43,307 nucleotides of DNA, taken from positions 1-43,307 of the forward strand of contig CAYOZL010000014.1 of the NCBI GenBank assembly GCA_964408435.1, given 5' to 3'. Position 1 is the stretch's first letter, and the number at the start of each line of letters is the position of its first letter. This stretch comes from CAYOZL01 sp964408435. Its GTDB lineage: Bacteria; Bdellovibrionota_C; UBA2361; SZUA-149; CAYOZL01. The notes beneath the pieces were generated by a model that saw only the letters and a list, made by a program, of their open reading frames with translations, was not told where the DNA came from and did no database searches. A program made the translations under genes and the position numbers. Below, one piece after another: positions 25,337 to 32,508 of the stretch.

Positions 25337-25834
25337 CTACATAATACAGAGTTGTTCTAACTCTGCCTTAATTTTCTTCTCAGTACTAGACTTAGCTATA
25401 GAAAGTTCTTTAACTAAAAGACCTTGAGCAGTATCAAGCATTCTTCTTTCACCAAAAGATAATTCCTTATCACCCTTAAGAACTGTTAAGTCTCTAATCA
25501 CAGTAGCAATCTCAAGAACTGAACCAGTTTTTATTTTTTGGTTATACTCTCTATATCTTCTATTCCAAGTCTGATTATCAACTGTTACGTCTTTATCTTT
25601 AAGAATATCGTAAACTTCATCTACTACAGAAGAATTAACAACTTTTCTAAGCCCAACTGTTTCAGCCTGAGCAAGTGGAACCATAATCTTCATTCCAGTC
25701 TCTTCAATAGTAATCATGTAAAATTTTTGTTCTGAATCTGCTACTTTTCTAGCCTGAATTGAGTCAACAACCCCTACCCCATGTGCAGGATAAACCACCT
25801 TGTCGCCCTTTTTAAACTGTATTTTCTTAGCCAA
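25337..25834 (-). CDS. carD: CarD/CdnL-type RNA polymerase-binding transcription regulator
   Basis: A 165-residue protein with an N-terminal RNAP-interaction domain ('FKKGDKVVYPAHGVGVVDSIQARKV', 'MITIEETGMKIMVPLAQAETVGLRKVV') and a C-terminal helical DNA-binding part ('WNRRYREYNQKIKTGSVLEIATVIRDLTVLKGDKELSFGERRMLDTAQGLLVKEL'). It stabilises open promoter complexes, chiefly for rRNA and growth genes. GGAGG five bases before the ATG and a clear promoter at 25877-25905 indicate strong expression. Confidence 0.94.
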   Translation of the reverse strand: MAKKIQFKKGDKVVYPAHGVGVVDSIQARKVADSEQKFYMITIEETGMKIMVPLAQAETVGLRKVVNSSVVDEVYDILKDKDVTVDNQTWNRRYREYNQKIKTGSVLEIATVIRDLTVLKGDKELSFGERRMLDTAQGLLVKELSIAKSSTEKKIKAELEQLCIM

Positions 25835-25876
25835 ATGAATACCTCCAAGGTAATGATTGCTTTTAAGCAGAGACAG

Positions 25877-25905
25877 ATATTACCTTTTTGCATTAAAAAG
25901 GTCAA
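25877..25905 (-). promoter_or_regulatory. Sigma-70-type promoter of carD-ispD
   Basis: Read on the minus strand, TTGACC (25905-25900) is followed after exactly 17 bases by TAATAT (25882-25877). It lies 43 bases before the carD start, giving a short leader. This is one of the best-matching promoters in the window. Confidence 0.65.
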
Positions 25906-26004
25906 ATAAGGGAGAATAGGAGGATATGGTAAAATACAGACATCAAATAATTGCAAAAATGAGTCGGTTTCAAATGAATTTTAAAAACGTTTGTTTTAGA
26001 TAGA

Positions 26005-26384
26005 TTAGATAGAGGAGAATATCTCTATTGCTTCTTTGATAGTGATTCTTTTTTTTATTAAATCGCAAGAAATAAAAAAACAAACATTACAAAAATACAA
26101 TATATCAGATAGTGATTCAGATACTCCATAAAGTAAAAAATAAACAGGATTTAACCTAAACTTTAAACAAATTATGCATGTAGCTAGAGCACCTATGACT
26201 TGAGGAATAAGATACAAATATCTTACTACTAGAGTAAAATCATAGAACCATAGAGGAAATAGACAAAGAGAAAAAACACTGAAAGAGTAACTATTATGTA
26301 ACTCCAATCTTCAAAGATAATTCTTCTACCATACTCTTCATGGCAGCGCGCAAGTTTGTCCAAAAAATCTTTTTCGTTTTCCAT
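26005..26384 (-). pseudogene. Frameshifted copy of a small membrane protein (paralogue of 26450-26827)
   Basis: The intact C-terminal frame (100 residues from an ATG at 26307) contains 'FPLWFYD...VRYLYLIPQVIG...ICLKFRLN', parallel to 'IPLWIYD...IRHLYLAPLVIG...ICFKIEWN' in the neighbouring gene. The matching N-terminus lies upstream in another frame, starting with an ATG at 26384 ('MENEKDFLDKLARCHEEYGRRII'), preceded by AAGG. By hand alignment, a net insertion of about 26 bases between the parts shifts the frame. The gene is therefore probably broken, though the C-terminal frame could still be translated alone. No family is recognised. Confidence 0.55.
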
Positions 26385-26449
26385 CTTAGCAACCTTGTAC
26401 AAGACTTAGTAAATATAAATTAAGAACAGTATAGGATTTCTCAATACGA

Positions 26450-26827
26450 TTAATGCTTTGCAAAAACACTACTTAAAGCATCGCTAACAACCTCACCCAC
26501 ATCCTCGTCAAGCTCACGCATGCCAGGAATTAGATAAAAAAGAGAAACGCACAATGCTAATGACATACAAATCCCTAAAATGAAAAAGCCTGCGACGCCT
26601 TCACTAATAAAATCAACGAGATTCCATTCAATTTTAAAGCAGATTACAAGCGATATAAAAAAACCAATCACAAGTGGAGCTAAATACAAATGCCTGATAG
26701 GTCTTACATCGTAAATCCACAAAGGGATTAAACAAAAAGCAATAAATATTGAAGGAATAACAATTCTCGTACACCATTTTTCATAGAGAGAGCGTCTCTC
26801 ATCCCAAGTAAGCTTTTTATCTGTCAT
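26450..26827 (-). CDS. Small membrane protein, paralogue of the neighbouring broken gene
   Basis: A 125-residue protein with a charged N-terminus ('TDKKLTWDERRSLYEKW'), three hydrophobic segments (about 22-40, 48-68 and 76-100) and an acidic C-terminus ('ELDEDVGEVVSDALSS'). The ATG at 26827 is chosen over one 23 codons upstream because AAAGG lies eight bases before it and the upstream part is basic and aromatic, like non-coding AT-rich sequence. No family is recognised. It appears to have arisen by tandem duplication with the adjacent broken copy. Confidence 0.6.
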   Translation of the reverse strand: MTDKKLTWDERRSLYEKWCTRIVIPSIFIAFCLIPLWIYDVRPIRHLYLAPLVIGFFISLVICFKIEWNLVDFISEGVAGFFILGICMSLALCVSLFYLIPGMRELDEDVGEVVSDALSSVFAKH

Positions 26828-26999
26828 GATAAAACCTTTAAAGAATTTAAATTGAAACCGATATTTGAATTTTAAAGAACTAGTTTTTTTAAACACAGTG
26901 AAAATGATAAATAAAATAAAGACTACATTCCATTATTACAACACAAGTAAACTCGACTAAAAGTCGCCTTATCTATCTTTGGCATAATAATATACTTGA

Positions 27000-27356
27000 A
27001 TGAAAAAAATATTTATACTTTCATCAATTAGCTTTTTGCTATTTTACATAATTGTGGCAGTAATATTTGGGCCTATAATGACGCAAGCCCCGCCTTGTGG
27101 TTGTCCAGAACTTTCTTTTTGCGGTTGTTATACTGAAGTATCTTATTCTTTTATTGCAATAGTTTTTCTCAAAAAGCATAAATTATTTATTTTAATTCCT
27201 AGTTTAAGTTTACTATTTCTTGCAACACTTTCATATTGCTTTAAAGCCAAGCTTATTATGTTTTCAAAAAAATGGTGCATACTCCAAGCATTTATTTTTT
27301 CAATTTTATTATTTTTTTTATTTTTACTGTGCATATTTAAACTCTATCTTTCATAA
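27000..27356 (+). CDS. Hypothetical membrane protein with a cysteine-rich loop
   Basis: A 118-residue protein with an N-terminal helix (about 5-25), a loop with four cysteines ('PPCGCPELSFCGCYTE'), and further helices at about 50-70 and 92-115. No family is recognised. TATACT lies only three bases before the ATG, so transcription would give little or no leader unless another promoter is used. It belongs to a patch of small membrane proteins between carD and the tRNA. The opposite strand also has an open frame, but without matching features. Confidence 0.5.
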   Translation: MKKIFILSSISFLLFYIIVAVIFGPIMTQAPPCGCPELSFCGCYTEVSYSFIAIVFLKKHKLFILIPSLSLLFLATLSYCFKAKLIMFSKKWCILQAFIFSILLFFLFLLCIFKLYLS

Positions 27357-27399
27357 GAGAATACCTTAGTTTCGATAGTTTTCTAGAAGCAAATAAAAT

Positions 27400-27474
27400 T
27401 GGAGCCCACGTCGGGATTTGAACCCGAGGCCTCCTCCTTACCAAGGAGGTGCTCTACCCCTGAGCTACGTGGGC
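27400..27474 (-). tRNA. tRNA-Thr (anticodon GGT), CCA encoded
   Basis: Read on the minus strand, the gene begins GCCCACGTAGCTCAG and has a complete cloverleaf: a 7-bp acceptor stem (GCCCACG with CGTGGGC), a D-arm with GGGGTAGAGC, an anticodon stem CCTCC/GGAGG around TTGGTAA, and a T-arm with GGTTCAAATCC. The anticodon GGT reads ACC and ACT threonine codons. The 3' CCA is encoded at 27402-27400. Upstream AT-rich sequence contains TATATT (27490-27485 on the minus strand) as a probable -10 element. Confidence 0.96.
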
Positions 27475-27714
27475 GAATAGGGCAAATATAATATAAAATA
27501 ATTTTAACAAATTGCATATAGTTCAAATGATTAAGGTAAAAATTTAGAGATGTAGTTTGGAGCGGATTCTGGAGTTTAGTTTAAAATCATAAAGGGACAC
27601 ACAGGTGTCGCTTTATGATTTCAAACTAAACGTAGGCCTCGGAAAAATCTCTAAAAGAGATTTTGAGAATGAGCTCCAAACTACATGTCTAAATTTTTAC
27701 CTACGTGGACGAAT
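27465..27714. mobile_element. Possible small element flanked by a duplicated tRNA-Thr 5' end
   Basis: A 14-base sequence at the tRNA 5' end, CTACGTGGGCGAAT (27465-27478), recurs with one mismatch as CTACGTGGACGAAT at 27701-27714 in direct orientation. The 236-base interval carries the tRNA promoter region and a large nested palindrome whose right end abuts the second repeat. Duplicated tRNA ends are the usual mark of site-specific integration. No recombinase is encoded inside, so this would be a minimal element or a remnant. That reading is inference. Confidence 0.4.
27535..27701. repeat. Nested inverted repeats folding as a three-way junction (structured RNA or MITE-like element)
   Basis: The outer arms, 27535-27563 and 27673-27701, match at 28 of 29 positions. 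After a 2x2 internal loop the stem continues for five more pairs (27566-27570 with 27666-27670). Inside lie hairpin 1 (27574-27594 with 27611-27631, 20 of 21 paired, capped by GACAC/GTGTC) and hairpin 2 (AAAATCTC with GAGATTTT, 27644-27664). The mismatch in hairpin 1 becomes a G-U pair if the minus strand is transcribed. No ORF explains the sequence. It lies between rimI and tRNA-Thr, both on the minus strand. Confidence 0.7.
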
Positions 27715-27743
27715 TAACTTCTCTTAACCCTCTGTGCGTTCTC

Positions 27744-28208
27744 TCATCTATTTTGCACACAAAATGCCTTCGGCACGATACTCTGTGAGAGCTCCAGTTC
27801 AAATAAATGAGCATCTTCTTTATTATCAGTATAATAGTTTTTTCTAGTACCTAATAACTTAAACCCATTTTTACGATAAAGAGATATCGCTGCTTTATTA
27901 CTAGCTCTTACTTCCAAAAATGCTTTATCAATACCGCCCACAAAACACGCATTAAGCAACTCAGTGCCAAAGCCTTTTCTTTGATGCTCTTTAGATACAG
28001 ATAAATTAAGTATATGTACTTCCGAATCGAACATTAACGCAAGAATAAATGCTGATAAAGTACCTCCTACTTTAACACCTGATGAAAAGGACTTAGGATG
28101 ATTTAAATGAGATTCAATAGAGTTTAGTGACCAAGGATTTTGCTGGACTTCTTTTTCTATCTTTAATACTTGATTAGCATCATCAATATTTATAGCTACT
28201 AATTCCAC
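27744..28208 (-). CDS. rimI: Ribosomal-protein-alanine N-acetyltransferase RimI-like (GNAT)
   Basis: A 154-residue GNAT enzyme. It has 'IEKEVQQNPWSLNSIESHL' (the RimI N-terminal motif), 'VHILNLSVSKEHQRKGFGTELL' (the acetyl-CoA-binding R/Q-x-x-G-x-G/A), 'LEVRASNKAAISLYRKNGFKLLGTRKNYY', and a C-terminal 'DAHLFELEL'. RimI acetylates the N-terminus of ribosomal protein S18; close relatives have other targets. The start is GTG, 15 bases after the pheT stop. The last ~14 residues are encoded by sequence holding a GCCGAAGGC palindrome also found at 12096-12104. Confidence 0.85.
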   Translation of the reverse strand: MELVAINIDDANQVLKIEKEVQQNPWSLNSIESHLNHPKSFSSGVKVGGTLSAFILALMFDSEVHILNLSVSKEHQRKGFGTELLNACFVGGIDKAFLEVRASNKAAISLYRKNGFKLLGTRKNYYTDNKEDAHLFELELSQSIVPKAFCVQNR

Positions 28209-28223
28209 TATCTAATCTTTCTC

Positions 28224-30665
28224 CTATTGCCTAAGACTATACTGAGACTTATCAATACTATTCATTACTGAATCTTGAATTTTTGTAACTTCCTCAGGAC
28301 TAAGGGTTCCATCTTTTGAGCCTAAGTACATTTTAACTGAAATACTTTTCTCATCATCAGCTAAAGGCGCACCTTGATAGACTGATAATACTTCTAGCTT
28401 TTTTAACAATTCAGATTCTACAGTAGATGTAATTATTTTCTCTAAATTAGAAAAAGCTTCTTTTTCATTCATTACAACTGAAATTTCAAAGAAACTATCT
28501 GGATAATTTGAGAATGAATTAAACTTAACTTCATCTTGATTTGATATTTCGCTTAATCGATCTAAATCTACTTCAACAATTGCTACTCTTATGCCCTTTG
28601 TTTCAACCAAGTTAGGCATAAGCTCTGCAACTCTACCTATTTGCTTTCCATCTAATACTAAGTCTGCATTTCTATATGGATGCATCCACGGTAGAACTTC
28701 TTCACTTTGTTTTACTTCTATTTTAGATGAAACTGCAGATTTCAAAACACTTATAGCTGAGTAGAATAAAGCTCCTTGAGTAACAGCTGGTTTAAAATTC
28801 AAAAGCTCTTTTTTCTCTTTTCCAGGAGCAGTTAAACCTAGGCATAGATAACTTGTTTCATCGCAGTTATTATCCTGCTTTTTGTTCTCAGTATAAGCAC
28901 TGCCAAACTCATAAAGGGCAAAGAGTTCTTCTCTTTTTAAGTTCTTATTTATTGCAGATATCATTGAAGGAACTAGCGAGGAACGAACACAGCTTAGATT
29001 GGCATCAATTGGGTTTTTCAAACCTAGACCTGCACTGCACTCATAACCAAGTTCTTTAGATAGCTCTGGATTAGTGAAACTATAATTATAGATTTCTGAA
29101 AAACCTATTCCGTTTAGCTTTAGAGAAATTTGATTTTGAGTATCATCTGTAATCTTAACTGCTTTAGATTCTATTAATGGAATAGACTCAGGAATGTTTT
29201 CGTATCCAATTGTTCTACCTACTTCTTCTACTAAATCATCTATAATGTTTAAATCTCTTGTTGCTCTATATTGAGGAATTATCCAGCTAGATTTTTCTTT
29301 TTCAATACCTAGAGCAGAAAAGATTTTATCTATTTTACTGTCATCTATTTCTACACCAAGTCTTTGCTTAATGTACTCATAATCAACTGCAATTTTAACT
29401 TCAGCTTGTTTAGTTAAATAGTTATCAGCACTAAACTTTCCTATCTCAGCACTTGGACAAAGCTCTTTGATTAACTGAGAGAACCTTTCAATTGCTAAAG
29501 GAGTAGATTCAGCAGATTGGCTTTTTTCAAAACGATTAGAGGCATCAGTTCTTACAACATTATTCTTTGCAGATCGTCTAATAGTAGTTGGGCAAAAATT
29601 TGCACTTTCAATTATTACTGAAGTGGTATCATCTGCAATTGAGCTAGACTTTCCTCCAATTACACCACCTAAAGCTAAAACCTGTTTTGAATCAGCTATT
29701 ACTATATCGTTCTTACTAAGTTTTAATTCTTTATCATCTAAAGTTACAAACTCTTCTTTATCTTTAGCCTTTCTAATAGTAAATTTATTTTCTTTTAAAA
29801 GACTAGTATCGTAAGTGTGATTAGGCTGCCCAATATCACGCATTACATAATTACTTAAATCTACTATTAAGTTTCTAACTCCTGAATCAACTCTAGCTAA
29901 TCTTTGTCTTAACCAAAGAGGAGATTTTTGATTTTTAATATTATCTATTGAAATTAAAGAAAATCTTCTACAATCAGAATCTTCTTCTATCTCTACATCA
30001 AAATTGTTTTTTATATCTTTGAAAAACTTGTAATTATCAAAATCTATTTTAAGTTTTTTACCCGTTAATGCTGAAAGTTCTCTAGCAAAACCGTAATGGC
30101 CCCATAAATCAGGTCTATGAGTTAATGATTTATTATCAATTTCAATTAACAAATCATTGTCTTCAAAAAGCTTTGTAAATTTAGCACCAACTTTAAGTTT
30201 TGTTATTTTAGATCTAGCGCCAAGTAAGTAGTCATCACTTAATCTTAAAACTGTTTCATTATCAGGACCTAAACCAATCTCCGCTTCACTTACTAAAAGG
30301 CCTTCAGATTCTATACCTGCTACTTTTCTAGTTTCAATTTTAATTAAACTATTATCTTTTGTATTAATGATGCTAGCGCCAGGACTTGCGTAGGCTACGA
30401 TCTCACCTTCTTTACAACTTGAATCAGCACAAACTATCTCGATATCTTTTGAGCCGTTGTTAATACTAAGTATATTAAGCTTCTTACTTTCAGGATGCTT
30501 CTTTACTGTTTTAATCTCAGCAGCAAAAATATTTTCCAAGCTTGATAGTTTATCATTAGTTTCCTCTACTTCAGCTACTCTTGTAGTTAAAAGCTCAACT
30601 AGCCTCTCATTGCTTAACTCATCAATGTCTATAAAATCTGAAATCCAAGAACGTAATATTTTCAA
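28224..30665 (-). CDS. pheT: Phenylalanine--tRNA ligase beta subunit
   Basis: An 813-residue protein of normal bacterial length. It starts with 'MKILRSWISDFIDIDELSNERLVELLT', then the EMAP-like tRNA-binding domain (about 40-150), the B3/B4 editing region ('DIGQPNHTYD', about 210-390), the B5 domain (about 400-470), a synthetase-like core ('IDDLVEEVGRTIGYENIP') and a C-terminal anticodon-binding domain ('SFSNYPDSFFEISVVMNEKEAFSNLEKII'). The TTG start overlaps the pheS stop (TTGA), so translation is coupled. Confidence 0.96.
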   Translation of the reverse strand: MKILRSWISDFIDIDELSNERLVELLTTRVAEVEETNDKLSSLENIFAAEIKTVKKHPESKKLNILSINNGSKDIEIVCADSSCKEGEIVAYASPGASIINTKDNSLIKIETRKVAGIESEGLLVSEAEIGLGPDNETVLRLSDDYLLGARSKITKLKVGAKFTKLFEDNDLLIEIDNKSLTHRPDLWGHYGFARELSALTGKKLKIDFDNYKFFKDIKNNFDVEIEEDSDCRRFSLISIDNIKNQKSPLWLRQRLARVDSGVRNLIVDLSNYVMRDIGQPNHTYDTSLLKENKFTIRKAKDKEEFVTLDDKELKLSKNDIVIADSKQVLALGGVIGGKSSSIADDTTSVIIESANFCPTTIRRSAKNNVVRTDASNRFEKSQSAESTPLAIERFSQLIKELCPSAEIGKFSADNYLTKQAEVKIAVDYEYIKQRLGVEIDDSKIDKIFSALGIEKEKSSWIIPQYRATRDLNIIDDLVEEVGRTIGYENIPESIPLIESKAVKITDDTQNQISLKLNGIGFSEIYNYSFTNPELSKELGYECSAGLGLKNPIDANLSCVRSSLVPSMISAINKNLKREELFALYEFGSAYTENKKQDNNCDETSYLCLGLTAPGKEKKELLNFKPAVTQGALFYSAISVLKSAVSSKIEVKQSEEVLPWMHPYRNADLVLDGKQIGRVAELMPNLVETKGIRVAIVEVDLDRLSEISNQDEVKFNSFSNYPDSFFEISVVMNEKEAFSNLEKIITSTVESELLKKLEVLSVYQGAPLADDEKSISVKMYLGSKDGTLSPEEVTKIQDSVMNSIDKSQYSLRQ

Positions 30666-31666
30666 AACTGCCTCAAGAATCTTAAATCAGCAGATTGTAA
30701 ATGACGGATGTCATCTATGCCGTATTTTGTCATTACTAATCTGCTTAAGCCTAAACCAAAAGCTAAGCCTTGCCATTTATTAGGGTCTATTCCACCAGCA
30801 GAAAGAACTTTAGGGTGAACTAAGCCACAAGGCAGTAGCTCTAACCACTTACCCTTAAACCAAATATCAAGTTCAAATCCAGGCTCTACAAATGGAAAGT
30901 AGCCAGGTCTAAGTCTTATTTTTTGGTCCTCTCCAAAGATTTCTCTTAAAAGAGTTTTCATAAAATATATCAAGTGCCCAACTGTTACTTTTTTATCGAT
31001 CATCATACCTTCCATTTGATAAAAAGTATGTTCATGTGTGGCATCTAATCTTTCGTAACGAAAACATCTCCCAGGCGCTACTATTCTAATAGGCGGTTTC
31101 TTATCTTTTAAAGCTCTAACTTGAATTGCAGAAGTTTGAGTTCTTAAAAGTGAACCATTTTCTAACCAAATAGTATCTTGCATTTCTCTTGCAGGATGCT
31201 CGCTAGGAATATTTAAAGCATCAAAGTTAAAATACTCACTTTCAACCTCAGGCCCATTAACCACTTCAAAGCCTAGACCAGTAAATATTTTTTCTAATTC
31301 TTTTTGAACCATAGTTAGCGGATGCAATGTTCCTTTAACATAAGGAAACGCAGTTGCATTAACTGGCAATGTTACATCTATCCACTCTTTCTCAAGTTTT
31401 TTAAACTGCTCTGCTTTTTTTAATTCTTTATGCTTTGATTTAAAAAGTATTTCTAATTCTGACTTTACTAAGTTTAGCTTTGCACCAATTTCTTTCCTGC
31501 TATCAGCAGGCACTGATTTTAACTCTTTCATTAAAAGAGTTAGTTCACCTTTTTTACCTAAGAATTTTGTAGTTAAGTTTTCAATTTCTTTTATTTCAAT
31601 AACACTAGATAAACCCTTCTGTGCAAGGTCTTTGATGTTATTGATATTTGCTTCTAGATTTTCCAA
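30662..31666 (-). CDS. pheS: Phenylalanine--tRNA ligase alpha subunit
   Basis: A 334-residue class II synthetase subunit. The N-terminal coiled coil (about 1-90) is followed by 'HPLTMVQKELEKIFTGLGFEVVNGPEVESEYFNFDALNIPSEHPAREMQDTIWL', motif 2 'RIVAPGRCFRYERLDATHEHTFYQMEGMMID', 'FPFVEPGFELDIWF' and motif 3 'GLAFGLGLSRLVMTKYGIDDIRHL'. The start is TTG; a stop three codons upstream excludes an earlier start in this frame. It is followed by pheT and preceded by rplT, from which it is separated by 89 bases carrying hairpins. Confidence 0.96.
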   Translation of the reverse strand: MENLEANINNIKDLAQKGLSSVIEIKEIENLTTKFLGKKGELTLLMKELKSVPADSRKEIGAKLNLVKSELEILFKSKHKELKKAEQFKKLEKEWIDVTLPVNATAFPYVKGTLHPLTMVQKELEKIFTGLGFEVVNGPEVESEYFNFDALNIPSEHPAREMQDTIWLENGSLLRTQTSAIQVRALKDKKPPIRIVAPGRCFRYERLDATHEHTFYQMEGMMIDKKVTVGHLIYFMKTLLREIFGEDQKIRLRPGYFPFVEPGFELDIWFKGKWLELLPCGLVHPKVLSAGGIDPNKWQGLAFGLGLSRLVMTKYGIDDIRHLQSADLRFLRQF

Positions 31667-31727
31667 AACTCTCTAATTCCACAATTCGCTATAAGGAGTT
31701 ACCCTCGTAATTAAACAAGTGGATAAT

Positions 31728-31766
31728 AACAAGACAATATTAAGAAGACTAGTGTTTAGTCTTGTT
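31728..31766 (-). promoter_or_regulatory. Overlapping alternative hairpins between rplT and pheS
   Basis: On the minus strand the rplT end reads AACAAGACTA and can pair with TAGTCTT just downstream (7 bp, 31745-31751 with 31757-31763). Alternatively AACAAGAC can pair with GTCTTGTT further on (31728-31735 with 31759-31766). The two stems exclude each other, as in attenuators. No long T run follows either stem, so the function (attenuation of pheST, partial termination or processing) is not settled. Confidence 0.35.
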
Positions 31767-32103
31767 TTGCAAGTTGAGCGATTGCCTCAAATACTTTTGG
31801 TTCAGTTGCGCCGATATCTGCTAAAACTTTTCTGTTTAATTCGATATTAGACTTATTTAGACCGTCCATGAATCTTGAGTATGAAAGTCCATTTAATCTA
31901 GCAGCTGCATTAATTCTAGAAATCCAAAGACTTCTAAAATCTCTTTTTTTGAGTTTTCTACCTACATAGGCATATGCCATAGCCTTTTCAAGCCTTGAGC
32001 GTGCCTGTCTAATGGTATTTTTTGATCTTCCTCTAAAGCCTTTAGCTACTTTCAGTAGCTTATTTCTTCTTCTTCTGGCTTTGACTCCTCTTTTGACTCT
32101 CAT
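31756..32103 (-). CDS. rplT: 50S ribosomal protein L20
   Basis: A 115-residue, highly basic protein with the L20 sequence: 'MRVKRGVKARRRRNKLLKVAKGFRGRSKNTIRQARSRLEKAMAYAYVGRKLKKRDFRSLWISRINAAARLNGLSYSRFM'. L20 is an early assembly protein of the large subunit and in some bacteria represses its own operon. It follows rpmI by 42 bases in the conserved rpmI-rplT-pheS-pheT order. Confidence 0.97.
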   Translation of the reverse strand: MRVKRGVKARRRRNKLLKVAKGFRGRSKNTIRQARSRLEKAMAYAYVGRKLKKRDFRSLWISRINAAARLNGLSYSRFMDGLNKSNIELNRKVLADIGATEPKVFEAIAQLAKQD

Positions 32104-32145
32104 TTTCTTACTCTCTTAATTTAAACTCTATATATTCCGACTATT

Positions 32146-32340
32146 TTAATATGGTAACAATGCACGAATAGCTGCCATATCTACGTCAGCTATATATTTA
32201 ATCTTTCTAAGCTGTCTTTTACGTTTTGTCGTCTTAGAAGTAAGTATATGACGTCTAAACGAACTAGCTCTTTTAACTTTACCACTTCTAGTCTTTTTAA
32301 ATCTTTTAGCTGCCGCTCTATTTGTTTTTACTTTAGGCAT
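32146..32340 (-). CDS. rpmI: 50S ribosomal protein L35
   Basis: A 64-residue basic protein: 'MPKVKTNRAAAKRFKKTRSGKVKRASSFRRHILTSKTTKRKRQLRKI'. It is the first gene of its operon here; infC, which usually lies just upstream, is not present. AGGA lies six bases before the ATG. The upstream 168 bases are shared with the divergent DUF481 gene. Confidence 0.96.
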   Translation of the reverse strand: MPKVKTNRAAAKRFKKTRSGKVKRASSFRRHILTSKTTKRKRQLRKIKYIADVDMAAIRALLPY

Positions 32341-32401
32341 AATTTCCTACCGTCCCAACTTCATTTAACTTTAACTTACCGTAAACTATAACTTTTTTAT
32401 A

Positions 32402-32431
32402 TTGACAAAACCAATGAAAAGCTAGTTTAAT
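32402..32431 (+). promoter_or_regulatory. Probable sigma-70 promoter of the DUF481 outer-membrane protein gene
   Basis: TTGACA at 32402-32407 is followed after 18 bases by TTTAAT at 32426-32431. The start codon is 78 bases further on, with GGAG at 32498-32501 as ribosome site. The -35 box is perfect; the -10 is moderate. Confidence 0.5.
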
Positions 32432-32508
32432 TAGGGCGAATATGTAAATACCTCCCTCATTAAAATACCCTCAATTAAAAACTGTAGTTAAAAATATGGA
32501 GTTAAACT

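Noticed and set aside
25774..25956. Minus-strand ORF of 60 residues overlapping the carD start
   Set aside because: It covers the carD promoter and ribosome site in another frame and has no recognisable features.
27143..27334. Minus-strand ORF opposite the cysteine-loop membrane protein
   Set aside because: The plus strand has clear membrane helices and a coherent start; the opposite frame is a shadow.
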